Assembly: GCA_964035545.1 (NCBI GenBank)
Contig: OZ037772.1
Span: 558,001 to 622,000 of the forward strand
Direction of reading: 5' to 3'
Source: Bugula neritina
Lineage: Eukaryota > Bryozoa > Gymnolaemata > Cheilostomatida > Bugulidae
Length of the DNA: 64,000 nucleotides
Shown here: in pieces, positions 31,429-44,436 of the stretch
Position numbering within the stretch: position 1 is the first letter of the stretch
How the letters are laid out: every line of letters starts with the position of its first letter
Position numbers and translations under genes: made by a program
The notes under the pieces: model-generated
What the model saw: only the letters and a program-made list of their open reading frames with translations
Databases searched by the model: none
What the model was told of the DNA's origin: nothing

Positions 31429-32964
31429 CAAATAAAGATCCGCTGTCATTGTCCAACTTTGCTTTTTTAATCAAATTATTAAAAGCACTTTGAACGATAG
31501 AAGCTGAGTCTACAAAAGAAGGAAGATGCATGTAAATACAATTTTATATCTGAGTGTTTTTCCGTGCATTTAATCCAAAAATGTTAATAAGAAAAACTGA
31601 AGGCTACTGAGTGTGTGTTACAAAAATGTTATATAAAGCCTGAGATCATGCTTTAAAACACTTTAAATATTGCATAATATATATTAAATCAAATAAGTAC
31701 AAGATCAAAATATATATAGATACTATAATTTATTATATGTATAAATATACATGAAGTGCTAGCATAATGTAGCTAATATTTTATATCATGATAAGCCATA
31801 AGTGATCATTATAATTTTAAACAGTGTATATGTTCGCAGTCTAAATACAATAAATAGATAACTGTTGTCCATATTTTCAATGCAAGCTGATTAAAAATTG
31901 CCAGTGCAAAGTGTGACAGCCGATACTGGCTGCTGTATCAGCTGATAATTGTTCCTGCGTCAGCACGGGTGCTGTTTGGCACGGATGCCTATGTATTATG
32001 ATTAACTTAACAAAGGGTGAATGGATTGAGGACACAGATGCAGGCCACAACTCTATTTGTTGTTTATTGCCAACAGTATATTTTCTAAGTTAGACTTAGA
32101 CTCGAACTCATACTTATACTCATACTGTAACCTATAACCATGAGAATTACAAACATCATGTTAACTCAACATTGATTACACAGCTGACAAAACATTTAGT
32201 TAATGAAGTTCAAAACAAAAAATAATATAATACTTGATACTTACAATTAAGTATAGATTGCCTGCATCTTTAGCAGGAGGAAAATTGAGCTACACTGACT
32301 CATTGAATAAAAATAGCCAGCAAATAGCTATCGCGAAAGCTTTCACAAATAGCTTTTATTTCACAATGGTTTTTTGGAAAGCTGCCAAATCTCCTGCAAC
32401 ACAGAGATCTATATATGGCCTTCAAAGCTATTAAAATATATTTTATAGAGTTCCAATCACCATTAAAACAAAGTTTGAGTATAGTAGGCAATATAATTAC
32501 TGAACAGACTAACTTTAAATATATATTAACGTAGGAGGTCTAACATTATTCTTAAAAACAAAGTAACAAAAGTAACAATTAGCTAAAGTTGCTTTCAAAA
32601 CAAAATAATTATTTACAGGTATACATTATTAAATTAAAATGTTTGGTATTAGATTACATCATATAGTTTTTTGGTAAGCATTATGCATGATTGTTTCCCC
32701 AATCAACAAGAAGTCATATTATGCAGTTTGATGATTTGGATTATTTAGAAAAGATAATTGTATTTTTTAGTAAATTGTTACATGAAACAAAATTGCACAT
32801 TTTCTCATAAATTTAACTACAGTTAAAACAACATTATTATTTTTTGTAAGACTTGAAGAAATTAAAATAATACAGTTTGACCTAAGAAGATACATACCTT
32901 TTGCTGTCTCCAACTTGCTGCTCAAATTTTCTTCTTTTGCTTTTGGTAAAAACAGGCATTTTTT
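31429..32964 (-). CDS. Two linked coiled-coil exons of an unknown minus-strand gene
   Basis: Exon 32898-32964 (acceptor TTGTTAG, donor GTATGT) reads KKCLFLPKAKEENLSSKLET then AK, ending in phase 1. Exon 31429-31509 (acceptor TTTTGTAG, donor GTGAGA) begins AC and completes Asp, giving SASIVQSAFNNLIKKAKLDN then DSGSLF, again phase 1. The phases fit exactly across a 1.4-kb intron with no stop, which is better than chance. Family unknown; partial at both ends. Could be a pseudogene remnant. Confidence 0.35.
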
Positions 32965-35243
32965 CTAACAATTCAGTTATATAGTGGTTAAAAGTACTAT
33001 GGTTTCCCAGCAAGTTTTACCTTGCTGAAATGTAACTTTCCAGTGTCAGAATAGCAGGTTTGACAAAATTTCTTATTTATATACTGCTATAATAGTAACA
33101 AAGAAAATTATCTGTTCCTACAATTACTTCTATACTAAGGTCTAGAGGGAGAGTGCATCCCTATAATTATGCAAAAGATAATAGGCCCTTTGTAGTTCTG
33201 GGCCAAGTTTCTTTTCATCTTCATAATAATCAGGAAGCTTAAGTAAGCTTAAAAGTTTTTAATTTTCTAAAAATGGCTGCCAAGAGTTGTACTTTAGTTT
33301 GAACCTTATAAAAAAATCTTGGAATTAGCCAACTTCAAAAGCACTGCCATAATTATAAATTCTTTTTAAGAAGTTTACCCTCAAATACTGTACAATAAAG
33401 AAAAATCTTCAAGATAGCTGTTCTATTTTTCTTAGTTTTGTTTTATCTCAGTACATGCAAAGTTTATAGTCTCTATGAGAGAGCTTTTTTAACTGACTGA
33501 GCATAATAGCTAAAAATTTTGTCTGCTGTCACTACAACGTGAACTTTTATAATAGTATAGGAGATGTTAAGAAATGCTTGCAGCTTACTTTTGCGACTAT
33601 AAATATTAGACCCTGTAGCATATAAGATACACCAAGTTTCGTTCACAATAAACCTAATGGGAATCAAGAGATATTAAATTCAAAGTTATTAACACATATT
33701 ATTGAAAACTATTTATACTTATCTTACTCTTTTTTTGTGTAGGTAGTCAAATTATATGACTAGCAAGAAATTTAGATTTTGATATTCACCCATTGCGTGA
33801 ACAATATTTTTTCTAACTGAATTATTTTACTTGAAAAATTTTCAAAACAGGGAAACCAATTCAGCAACTAGTTTTAAAGTTTGAAAAAGGCATGTAGCAC
33901 CAGTGCTACACTGGCCTTCTGTCTCTAAGAGTAACAATTCAGTTTAATTCCAATTGGCAACTCCCCTCCATATAAACTCCAAACAATATATTATTCTTTA
34001 ACACTTGTAACCTATTGATAGTCCAGGGTGCTTTGCTTGCCATACTCTGGCTTACAGACAGAGGATTAAAATTGCTTTTTATTACTGGGTACCTGTTATA
34101 TTTTGCTCTTACAAGGTAAATAAGTTTTAAAATATGCTAAAAGTATAAAAAGTATAAAAACATTTTTAATGGTAGTGCCATACATTGTTGTCCAGTTCGT
34201 ATCTCTATCCTAATATTTTGCATTATTATTATTGTTATCAATTTGTGAAAAGAGGTACTGAAAGAGCTTTTTATGAAACTTTGAAACATTTACCATATAC
34301 ACAACTTACTGGATTGCTCTGTGTCACAGTAGGCTAGCGGCAAAGCTAGCCAAAATTGCTTATTCTGAAGTCTAGCTTTTGTGAAAATTGGCAAGCTTTA
34401 GTTGATAACCTGTAATTATATAGCCAAGTTGTTTAATTAAGATTTAAAGTAGCATTGCTTTACACACAATAGTTTCGGAAAACAATTGAAAGAAAAGTTC
34501 AATAATATATTACTAAAATACCAGGAAAGTCTTGCTGATGTTTATAAAGCATGCATTAAACATTCTGTATTTCAATGGAAGATGTCTTACACATTGTAGA
34601 AGAAAAGTTGTCTACTTGCCTTAATTTACAAGGCTATAGCATAATGATAGTAGTATAGACTGATACTCAAACAAATTAATTAGGAGGAAATTTGGTGCTT
34701 GTCATAAATATTATGTTAATTTGTCTCTCTAGCATTAGGACAAAAAGAGAGATAAACCAGTTGCTCATATTGTGAGATTGTGCATAAACTGCTATACCTA
34801 CTAGCTTACAAATTGTTGAGTGCCAATATTTAAATTATCAATATATTTATGCTAGGTAAGGCCAGTAAGAAAATTTAGTTTACCAGTGCATGGTAACTTA
34901 TATATTTTGACTGCTAGAAAGTTCAACTGCATTAACAAATAAGCCTCCTTATGCTGTGTAAGATTAAATGAAAAGTACATAAAAGCAGTAACAAAGACAA
35001 GTTCTGAAACGTCTGCTCTTGCAAACAAAATGCCTAATTGCTAAGTGTTGGGAGCAGTTTCGAAGAAGCTTGTATATTATACCACTAATTGTTAACATTC
35101 AACCTATAAGTTACTGCTAAAAATTGAAAAAAAATCCAAGGCACATTCAGAAGCTTGCTAATATATTTCTTTTAAAGCTGCAATTAAAGAGTCATTTTTA
35201 GTGTAACGGCTGGATTTCTAGCCCACAAAAAGTTTCAATAGCT

Positions 35244-35250
35244 TATAAAA
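35244..35250 (+). promoter_or_regulatory. TATA-like site followed by a GC-richer stretch
   Basis: CTTATAAAAGGGG, a near-ideal TATA box, followed by a GC-richer 60 bp containing the inverted pair ACAGACG...CGTCTGT. No ORF follows, so it may be a relic or belong to a non-coding transcript. Confidence 0.2.
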
Positions 35251-35614
35251 GGGGAGACAACAGACGTGCCTCACCTGCCTGCCACAGACGTCTGTCACTT
35301 GCAGTAAATGGTAACTAGCATTATAATGAGTGTTAATGAGAGATGAGCTCCATTACATATGAATGTTAATTAGGTTCTCACAGGGGATAAATAGAAGTTA
35401 TAAAATCTTACTCCTGGGGTCAAACTATGTGAGGCAATTCTAACATTGGTGAATCTCCTTTGTTCTCAGCAGTGATTACTAGTGGATACAATACTGCATT
35501 GAATTATTCTGAACTTGTTTAATTAAATACTTGGTATGGTAGAACAAGTATAAATTTTGTTTTAAGATTTAAACTTTGAAATATAATAGATATGCAATTC
35601 TAAAACCCGATTTC

Positions 35615-36798
35615 TAGTGGGGGTGCCAACATGCAAAAATGGGCGGGTGGAGCACATCAATACTAACCTTTGTTGCTATATATCACTGCAAAGCCAACAT
35701 TCTACTGATCTCAGATCTACAAGTACCTTTTTTGTATCTAGGGGGGTTCTCTCGTGAGAGGGGTGGATATACAGGGGTTCGGCATATTTCAAGGGGGGAC
35801 TATGGAACTCTAAATATTTAATTTTCTGAGTAGTTTAAGTTTGACATTAAAAATATTTTCAAGGAATGTTGTACACATATGAAAATTTTTCTAACAAAAG
35901 TTTTGACCAAAAATAAAAAAGTGGGCGGAGCCTATAATATGACAAACTACTTTTTTGCATATACCGGATATTCTCTAAACTGCTACTTTTCTGTTCTAGC
36001 ATTTAGAATGTTGATTTTTAGTATGAAAATACTCTATTGTGTTCTAATAATGCTCTCCAATTTTCATTACATTCTGAACTATATAACATCTTTCCCAACC
36101 ATGACAAATAAAAAACATAAAACGGGAGTTATCTCCTCCGTTATAAATTATTGCATTTCTACCCAATTATATTGCTGTTTGTTGATAGGAACAACATCAG
36201 CATGATAAAAATGTATTCTTAGTGTATTTATATTAGCTTATTGACTTATTTTGAATAATTGATCACGATCAATACTATTAAGTATTAATATTCAATATTT
36301 ACTGTATAAATTGAGTGTCAGCAATAATTAACAGACCACTAATATTCGATTTTTTCATCCATAAGTATAGTAACATAAAATATGGTTCATAAAAAAGTAA
36401 TATTATGATTTCAGCATCACAAGCAATTACTATGCTCTTTTATATCAGATATTGGTAGACATTTGTAATTGTATTTATTTATAAATAAGATAGTATTTAA
36501 AATTTTAATTTACAATAGATCAAGCTTTATTACAGAGTTTTGTTATCTCTAGCGTTTATATACCAAATTTATTATATTATAATTCTTCATCAGAACTGTG
36601 TTTGTTGCCATCATCATCATAATCAGGCTCTTTGTTTGAAAAAGAAGACTGGCCACTTTTGTTGTTGCAATCGAAACATTCACATAAACCACAGCATTTC
36701 ATCATCATTCATCATCATGCTTTACTCCTACAGCCTGCTTTTTTGCATTTACATGCTGTTAAAATTACATCTGTGTTGCTCTCAAAATCATATTTTAT
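35615..36798. repeat. Left inverted arm of the 5.1-kb element
   Basis: Inverted copy of the right arm. Its inner half is an antisense copy of the 3' coding end of the element protein, from the Cys-rich motif to the DEEL-stop. Confidence 0.9.
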
Positions 36799-39765
36799 AT
36801 ATCACAAAACTTAGTCAAGAGACATTGCTGAATATGAAAAAGTCACTTGAGAATTCATGTAATCTAAATACAGCATGGCTATTGGCAAGACTTGCCCCAA
36901 TCAAACTGTTTCAATTGGATATAAGTCCTTCTACACATAACTGCCCCAGCTGGAGTAGCTTTAATGTAAGAAAATTGGTTTCCACAGAAGATAATAAAAG
37001 ATCAGTCATTGGGTATTGCCCAATGATTAATGCACCATCAACAGATCCATCAACAATTTATACAATCCTTCTGCAGCTAAAGAAAACTATGAAAGTTTTT
37101 AATCAGAAACATTCAGTAATTACATTTGACCAAGCTATCTACAAGATTGCCAAAGAGATTCAATGGAACAAACCAACTGAATTTTCAAACACAATAATTC
37201 GAATGGGCGGTTTTCATATCTTGATGAATTACATGGCAGCACTTTGCAAAATGGTAAAATCAAGCGGCCTCGCTCAAGTTCTTGTACACAGTGATATATA
37301 TTCTGAAGTTACAGTGAAACAGTTGCTATGTGGTAAGCATTATAACAGAGGTGTACGGGCAAACAAGATTTTGTATGAGGCAATATCAAGGCAGAAACTA
37401 AAATCTCTTTCGGAATGGCTTCAAGAAAATGATCAGTTTGACCCATTAGATTATCATACTATTTCTATTGATAACTTACGGGAATGGACCACTGTCGCAG
37501 ATAAAGTTGCTACTGCTATAAAAAGCTTGATTATGATACTAAATTAAAATCTAACCTTTCAATGTTCTGGAATTCCTACCTTCATGCAGTAGAAGACATG
37601 TTGGGATTTATTCGAGCTGAGCGTAGTGGCAACTGGCAATTATATTTGGACAGTATGCAGGCAATGCTACCAGTATTTTTGCGTATGATCGCACAAACTA
37701 CTCAAGGTGGCTGCCTATATACCTTATTGATATGCTAAATTTGCCTGAATCTGCTCCAAAAGTTTATGGAATGTTTGCAAAGAGTTCATTCACCATAAAC
37801 AGGACAGGAAAAAAAAATGCAGATATGGCTCCAGATCAGGTCTTGGAGCAAACTTTGAACCGAGACAGTAAAACATCTGGAGGTATTATTGGCATTAGCA
37901 ACCATGAAGAAGCTCGGACAAAATGGTTTTTGACTAGTCATATCAGAGCCCAACTGCTTTCTTTGCAAAAGGATTTTTGCCAAATAGCCTCACAGTCATC
38001 AACACTACACAAGGAAGACACAATCATTACAACTATGACGGATGAGATTGATATACAAGCAATTCTTTTTACATTGCAGCAGTTTGATGTTAAGTTGTTT
38101 AGCAATAATTCAACTAAACTTATTAATATTGCTACTGGAGTAAGTCCTGATGCTGAGACCTTCTTGTCAATAGTGACTGCTATGGCTCAGGGAGGAGAAA
38201 TGGCTCAAAAGTTTTTTCAAGATAGACTTTTGAATACAATAAAACCATTTTACACTGCTATTCACCGGCTTAAAATTCTTTCCTTTGACTTTGTGGCTAA
38301 ATCACTTCAACCAGCTATTAAACCAAATGTTCCTAAAATATCATTTGCTGAACTTCTCATAAGTGCGAAAAGTGCCAAAGATTTGCATACAGTTCTAGAG
38401 AAAGAAATTGGTCCCATTCCTCTTGCTCTATTTACTGAAAACGGACAGATGAGTAAAAACATGCAAATTGCAACTAATGCTTATTTTGGAACAGAAAGAT
38501 CTTGGAAACAGGGTCTCCAATGATAATAGTCAACTGTTCACCAACAAATTCTTATAGCTATGCTCTGAAGATGTTGGAAATATTTCTTGAATGTGGCAAA
38601 GGATATACAAGGGTTGATGTAATGTTTGACGTGTATTCTGAAACATCAATTAAAGCACAAGAGCGTATTAGACGGGGTGCCCAATAGATGTGTTCTATTT
38701 CCATTATTCATAACAACCTGCCTGTTCCTAAAAACTGGAGTGCTTTTCTGAGCAATATTCACAACAAAAATGAGTTGGTAGATTACATAGTAAAGGTGCA
38801 TGGAGTAGACATATTGAGAAAATTCCAGCTGGTACATTTTTAGTGTGTAGCGTCAAAGAAGTATGTGTTCTGCAAAACCATTATCGTTACAATTGTAACA
38901 AATTGACATCCAATCATGATGAAGCAGACACAAGATTAATCCTTCACGCAGCTGATGCACTGAGTGATAACAATTTGGTAGTAATAAGATCAGTAGATAC
39001 CGATGTTGCTATTATTGCGCTTAACATCATCTTAGTAATGTTTTAACTGAGCAGGCTAATAAAGATGTAGTAATCTTCGTTGGAATGGGGAGTCACAGAA
39101 GATATATATCTCTTTTTGAATTAGCCAAAAAAATCTACAAAAATTTCTCAAGAATCTGTTATCACACCATGCACTTACAGGTTGTGACTCAATAAGTTTT
39201 ATCTTCCGAATATCTAAAAAGCGTGCTTTGGAGGTATTTGAAAAGGAAAGCTATAATCTGTCTTTAGGTTCTAATGATTGGTCCCCAGTATCAGAAGAAA
39301 CATACTTAGAGTGTGAATGATTTGTCTCCAACCTATATGGTGCCGATGATGATATCACTGAAGCAATATTGGCTTTAAAAATGTCTCCAGTGAAGCACAG
39401 CTACCACCTAGTAGGAATTCTCTAGAATATCACGTGAAACGAGCCAATTATCAAGTTACACTTTGGCAACTTGCTTTTACACCTATTTTACTTCATCGGC
39501 CAATTTTTGACCATGGTTGGGATACTAACTTGGCTCCAATAAAATATGATTTTGAAAGCAACACAGATGTGATTTCAACAGCATGTAAATGCAAAAAAAG
39601 CAGGCTGTAAGAGTAAAGCATGCAAATGCAAGACTGATGATGAAATGCTGTGGTTTATGTGAATGTTTCGATTGCAACAACAAAAGTGGCCAGTCTTCTT
39701 TTTCAAACAGAGAGCCTGATTATGATGATGATGGCAACAAACACAGTTCTGATGAAGAATTATAA
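36799..39765 (+). pseudogene. Element-encoded protein with DEADTR / DTDV motifs, frameshifted
   Basis: Fragments on the plus strand: 36799-37547 (RMGGFHILMNYMAALCKMVK, YNRGVRANKILYEAISRQKL); 37548-37700 in another frame (SMFWNSYLHAVEDMLGFIRA); 37690-38523 (YSRWLPIYLIDMLNLPESAP, LEQTLNRDSKTSGGIIGISN); 38880-39046 (SNHDEADTRLILHAADALSD, RSVDTDVAIIALN). The C-terminal Cys-rich CKCKK...CKCKT...CCGLCECFDC ends in KHSSDEEL and TAA at 39765, inside the right arm. The order GGFH...RG-R...W-N/Y...EQT-NRD-K...HEEADTR...DTDV...Cys cluster is one I know from uncharacterised multicopy proteins of cnidarians and other invertebrates. The acidic DEADTR/DTDV residues suggest a metal-dependent nuclease, which is inference. 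At least four frameshifts. Confidence 0.7.
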
Positions 39766-40727
39766 TATATTAAATTTGGTATATAAACGCTAGAGATAAC
39801 AAAACTTTGTAATAAAGCTTGATCTATTGTAAATTAAAATTTTAAATACTATCTTATTTATAAATAAATACAATTACAAATGTCTACCAATATCTGATAT
39901 AAAAGAGCATAGTAATTGCTTGTGATGCTGAAATCATAATATTACTTTTTTATGAACCATATTTTATGTTACTATACTTATGGATAAAAAAATCGAATAT
40001 TAGTGGTCTGTTAATTATTGCTGACACTCAATTTATACAGTAAATATTGAATATAAATACTTAATAGTATTGATCGTGATCAATTATTCAAAATAAGTCA
40101 ATAAGCTAATATAAATACACTAAGAATACATTTTTATCATGCTGATGTTGTTCCTATCAACAAACAGCAATATAATTGGGTAGAAATGCAATAATTTATA
40201 ACGGAGGAGATAACTCCCGTTTTATGTTTTTTATTTGTCATGGTTGGGAAAGATGTTATATAGTTCATAATGTAATGAAAATTGGAGAGCATTATTAGAA
40301 CACAATAGAGTATTTTCATACTAAAAATCAACATTCTAAATGCTAGAACAGAAAAGTAGCAGTTTAGAGAATATCCGGTATATGCAAAAAAGTAGTTTGT
40401 CATATTATAGGCTCCGCCCACTTTTTTATTTTTGGTCAAAACTTTTGTTAGAAAAATTTTCATATGTGTACAACATTCCTTGAAAATATTTTTAATGTCA
40501 AACTTAAACTACTCAGAAAATTAAATATTTAGAGTTCCATAGTCCCCCCTTGAAAAATGCTGAACCCCTGTATATCCACCCCTCTCACGAGAGAACCCCC
40601 CTAGATACAAAAAAGGTACTTGTAGATCTGAGATCAGTAGAATGTTGGCTTTGCAGTGATATATAGCAACAAAGGTTAGTATTGATGTGCTCCACCCGCC
40701 CATTTTTGCATGTTGGCACCCCCACTA
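39541..40727. repeat. Right inverted arm of the 5.1-kb element
   Basis: Contains the sense 3' coding end (39541-39765), an AATAAA-rich stretch near 39860 and about 900 bp of non-coding terminal sequence ending TTGGCACCCCCACTA. Confidence 0.9.
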
Positions 40728-42162
40728 TTCATTTCTAGATGTGTCATATATGTTCTACAATTACAGTTTTATACATATGTCACAAATTACATTCAATTAC
40801 TTGAAAAAAATTAATTGATCACAACTAATTACAAATTACAATTTCTCAAACCCTGGTGGTAATGGGTAATAACTGGCAGACTCAAATATCCTGTGTGGAA
40901 AAGTTTTTAGGGTTAGGTAATTAAAAATATTTTCTATTTGTTTTTTCATATTTCTAATTTTTGTCCCCAAAAATTGAGGGCTGAGAGTATGAAAGCTGTT
41001 GAAGGTGAATGGAATATTCTTAGCCTTCTGAACTGAGTTATCCTGCATGTACTGCACAATTTGTTAGATCATTTCCCAGAGTACACAGGTATGTAAATGT
41101 TGTATACAAGGGCTTTATAGATGTCTTGAGTATTGGTTTGTCTATTAGTTATTTTCGAGTTTACGAAAGACGATTCTTATAGTAAGTTAACTGCTTGGTG
41201 ACTTTCTCTCTAAGAATCAATAAGAATATTTTGGTCATAAATCACTCATTTTATATCTCAGTTTTTTGTGTGTTAGAAATAAAGATTAAATCGGCTCTCT
41301 ATAGTTAACATAGTAGTTTATTTAGTGGTAAATGAGCATCATACTCTACTTATGCACCAGAGTTGGTCACAAGTCTTGAGAAGGTGAAGTGCAAACTTCA
41401 TATATACTACTAGCTGTAGTGAGACAAAACTACTGCTACTGTTGCAGGCACACTCAGCTCTCATGTGCCTCACAGGCATCTCAAACATAAGACAGCGTAT
41501 GATGCTGTCGGAGACAACTCTCGAGTCTCTCCATCTATTCCTCACTACCTCTCACACGCTGCTCAGCACAAGGTCACACAGGTGTGAGCCATCACTTCCA
41601 GTGCCAACTTAACATATCCTTTTCATTCGTCAGCCAATCAGATCATCTCAAGTGATGCACCAATAATATATCACATTGTTGACTTGAGAAAGCAGGTGCT
41701 ACAGCAGGAGCCCTGCACCATCACTGGGCAATCTGACATGAGCTCACGGGTTTTCTCTTGCACTGCTATGTGTAAAGTAACAGTCTTCTTTTATACAATA
41801 TTAAGCTGTTAGTTCAGCATATAACTTGTCTCTATGGTTTTATATATAGTTTATAAGACCGTGCCTCTCATGTATGTTTCCAACATGGAGATAATTTGGC
41901 ATGTAATAATATGCTCCTGACTTTTCTGGCATCACCAGGAATGCTGACAGGCTTTGATATATTATATTATTAATCCATTTATTGCAAGACATAATAACCT
42001 GTACACCTTTTGTTTTGAGTATATTATTACAAGAACAATTTGTGTTTTTGAATGCATTTCATTTGACTTATTTATAAATTCAACAATAAATACCAAGGTG
42101 CCATGTTAATGATGTTGAGTTTCCTTGTAAGTCTTCTTGTCTGTGAAGGAAAAGAATGATAA

Positions 42163-42163
<1 letters not shown>

Positions 42164-42207
<44 letters not shown>
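42164..42207. repeat. (AT)n microsatellite
   Basis: About 22 AT units; a second tract follows 38 bp later. Confidence 0.95.
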
Positions 42208-42210
<3 letters not shown>

Positions 42211-42241
42211 AAATGAGTGTTTATAAAACGTTACTAGAGTG

Positions 42242-42244
<3 letters not shown>

Positions 42245-42300
<56 letters not shown>

Positions 42301-42312
42301 TATATATATATA
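42245..42312. repeat. (AT)n microsatellite
   Basis: About 33 TA units with one AAATA interruption. Confidence 0.95.
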
Positions 42313-43703
42313 GTTATAAACATGCACGTACATAAAGAAAATAACATTCATGCGACTAGTAGTAAATACTGTTTAGTATAAGCTTCTACTAATTTTGCTA
42401 TGGTATGTAGCTGCATTATAATAAATAGCGAGTGAGTATACACTACTAAATGAATTGGTGGAGATCACAAAGCACTTTATAGTCGTTTATGCAAAAAAAA
42501 TTTCAGTTTAATATATGAAAGTTATAAAAATTATTTTAGAGAGAACATACACTAACTGAAAGCCAATTTTTTTTCAATAAAGTAAATCATAGACCTGCAT
42601 ACTTTGTGCAGGAAAGAAGAGAGAGCCACAAAGGAAGAGCCACGCCTACCATGTCCAATGAAAACAGACCTGTCATATTAAGTATATAGCTATACAGACT
42701 TGCTATACCAGATAAAAACAAACCTGCCATATTGCTCAAAACTGAACCTGCAGTACTGAGCAAAGAGCAACCAATCAAATATTCCAAGCAAAGAGGAAAC
42801 GATTCAGCATTGTGGAAAAACCTCTCCAGGCAGGATCAGCAAACTCCGACAGCTGAGCAAAGTTTTAGTTACAGAAAAGGAAGAATTGCCAAGTATTGTG
42901 ATGATTCAGTGAGGAAAACCGCAGGCTTACCTTGTTCTGGTAACCACCACACAACTGTGAAGAGAAAGGGCTGGAAAGCTACACAACTTTGAGAGATTTC
43001 TCATACAGACAGCTGTTCTATAAGAAGTGTTACATAAGAGTTGTGACTATTGACTATTATAGACAGGGTTGTAAGAATGTGGACACAGTTTTAGGATTTC
43101 CTATTTTAGGAATCCAATACTTTAGTCATGTTATGATAGCATTAACTTAGCAGAAGCTTTGGTGGAATTTGATATAATGCTTAATTACTACTCAAAGCAG
43201 AATAGTTTAGTATTTTTTTAAAAAAGGACATAATATTATATTTGTATTTTCTTATAAATAAATGTTTATTATACACACCAATCATGAAAGTCAATTCATT
43301 ATATGGTATACAAAATTACATCTGTAAATAAACATGTGCATGCTGCAGCTGAAGAATTACAAATAAAATGATAAGGAAACAAAACGTATTCAACTGGATG
43401 AGTCATCAGATGACATTGCTGTATAAAATGACGAATTAGGAAAAAGAAAGCCTGTGGAAACAAAGCAACACTGAACTACAACATGGCTAACAAATACTAG
43501 GTCAACAGAAATTATATCAAAACCAATGAATAAAATAACAAGAGGTGTAAAATGTCAATATAAGTACACATAGAAAAAATAGGTGATATACAGAATAAAA
43601 ACTAACAGTTTAATATTGATAAAGCTTTTCATTTTCACACAAACATAAAATCTTTACAAGGCATTATTGTATATATAACTATTTGTATTAGAAGAGAGAA
43701 ACA

Positions 43704-44025
43704 ATATAATTTAGTATGCTCACATGGAACTATAGAAGGAAATGTCAGCTAGAAGAGGAAGGAAATGGAGGTCAAGGCCAGCAACGCAATGTCAAGGTCA
43801 ACTGGAAAAAAGTAGTTTAGGTCACGACTTGTCATTCTCAAACATGGCGGCTAGTTTGAGCACACTTTTGGACTAGAAGAGGAAGGAGGCGAGGAGACCA
43901 CAGAACTCTCTGGGGAGGGAGGTAAAACACGCTTCAGCTACAAAGCAAGAGTTGAAAAGAGAAATAATTGAAAAAAGTTGAAAATTTACTCAATTTGATC
44001 AAAAATGAACAGATATTAATAAAAA
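43704..44025 (+). repeat. Dispersed 320-bp repeat, copy B
   Basis: Same orientation and extent as 25906-26225, with scattered substitutions. No target duplication could be identified. Copies share both ends, so the unit is a defined element, probably a retroposed transcript or SINE-like sequence; no tRNA-like head was recognised. Confidence 0.85.
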
Positions 44026-44253
44026 AAATTCTACAGATTCTAAAGCTGCCATTCCAGGACAACTATAGCATATTATAATTATATTATCACTTCATTATAT
44101 AAAAATCATATTACATAATATATTATATTGTTTATATGCCATATTATCCTCATATTATAATATTATAATCATACTATATTATAAATATGGTATATTATTA
44201 TATTATACTATATCAATGTACATGACTTGCACCAAATAGATGCCACACGTTAC

Positions 44254-44436
44254 CTTTTCTGTGTTGGCAACTTGGGGCAGAACTCTTTTGGGTGGAAGGT
44301 CTGTAATAGATGGGGAAGAGATGATTTACCGCCCCTAGCAGAGGCGTGATGTCAGGAGAAGAATCCGAGGCTAAGTTACGACAACTTCTCATGGTGTTGG
44401 CGGCTTTGAGAGAGATAGCTCTGTCGTACTCCTTGC
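44254..44436 (-). CDS. Two exons separated by a 29-nt intron candidate
   Basis: Exon 44330-44436 (KEYDRAISLKAANTMRSCRN, LASDSSPDITPLLGA) ends at GCG/gtaaat. Twenty-nine bases later, after a C/T-rich stretch and ATTACAG, comes TFHPKEFCPKLPTQKR (44254-44300) with the good donor GTAACG. Reading through instead gives VNHLFPIYYRPSTQKSSAPS, also open. The pyrimidine tract and consensus ends favour splicing, but 29 nt is below usual animal minima. Confidence 0.45.

Larger units (their letters stand above)
30916..35614. other. Long AT-rich region, almost gene-free
   Basis: Apart from the two minus-strand exons at 31429-32964 and a TATA-like site near 35244, I see no coding sequence or tandem repeat in 4.7 kb. 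Short frames (32234-32491, 33473-33667) lack domain or composition support. Confidence 0.5.
35615..40727 (+). mobile_element. 5.1-kb DNA transposon with 1.18-kb inverted terminal arms
   Basis: Left arm 35615-36798 and right arm 39541-40727 are inverted copies with very few differences; two short ORFs in the arms are the same except at one or two residues. Both ends read TAGTGGGGGTGCCAACATGC outward-in. TA flanks both ends, consistent with a TA target duplication (element proper 35617-40725). The 2.74-kb centre encodes a decayed protein of a multicopy family seen in invertebrate genomes (see the pseudogene entry). I cannot assign a transposon superfamily. Confidence 0.8.
40728..43703. other. 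Region without recognised genes
   Basis: Begins with an AATTAC-rich stretch (40755-40860) related to 2217-2663. Contains two (AT)n tracts. Opposing frames at 42587-42787 (-) and 42732-42992 (+) have no recognisable domain. A 41320-41720 block is GC-richer than its surroundings but yields no coding signal. Confidence 0.5.

Noticed and set aside
35879-36205. 108-codon frame, repeated inverted at 40137-40463
   Set aside because: Present in both arms because they are inverted copies; AT-rich, no domain. Near-identity reflects arm identity, not coding constraint.
42587-42992. Overlapping opposite-strand frames of 66 and 86 codons
   Set aside because: No domain, no splice partners and no Kozak-like or promoter context.
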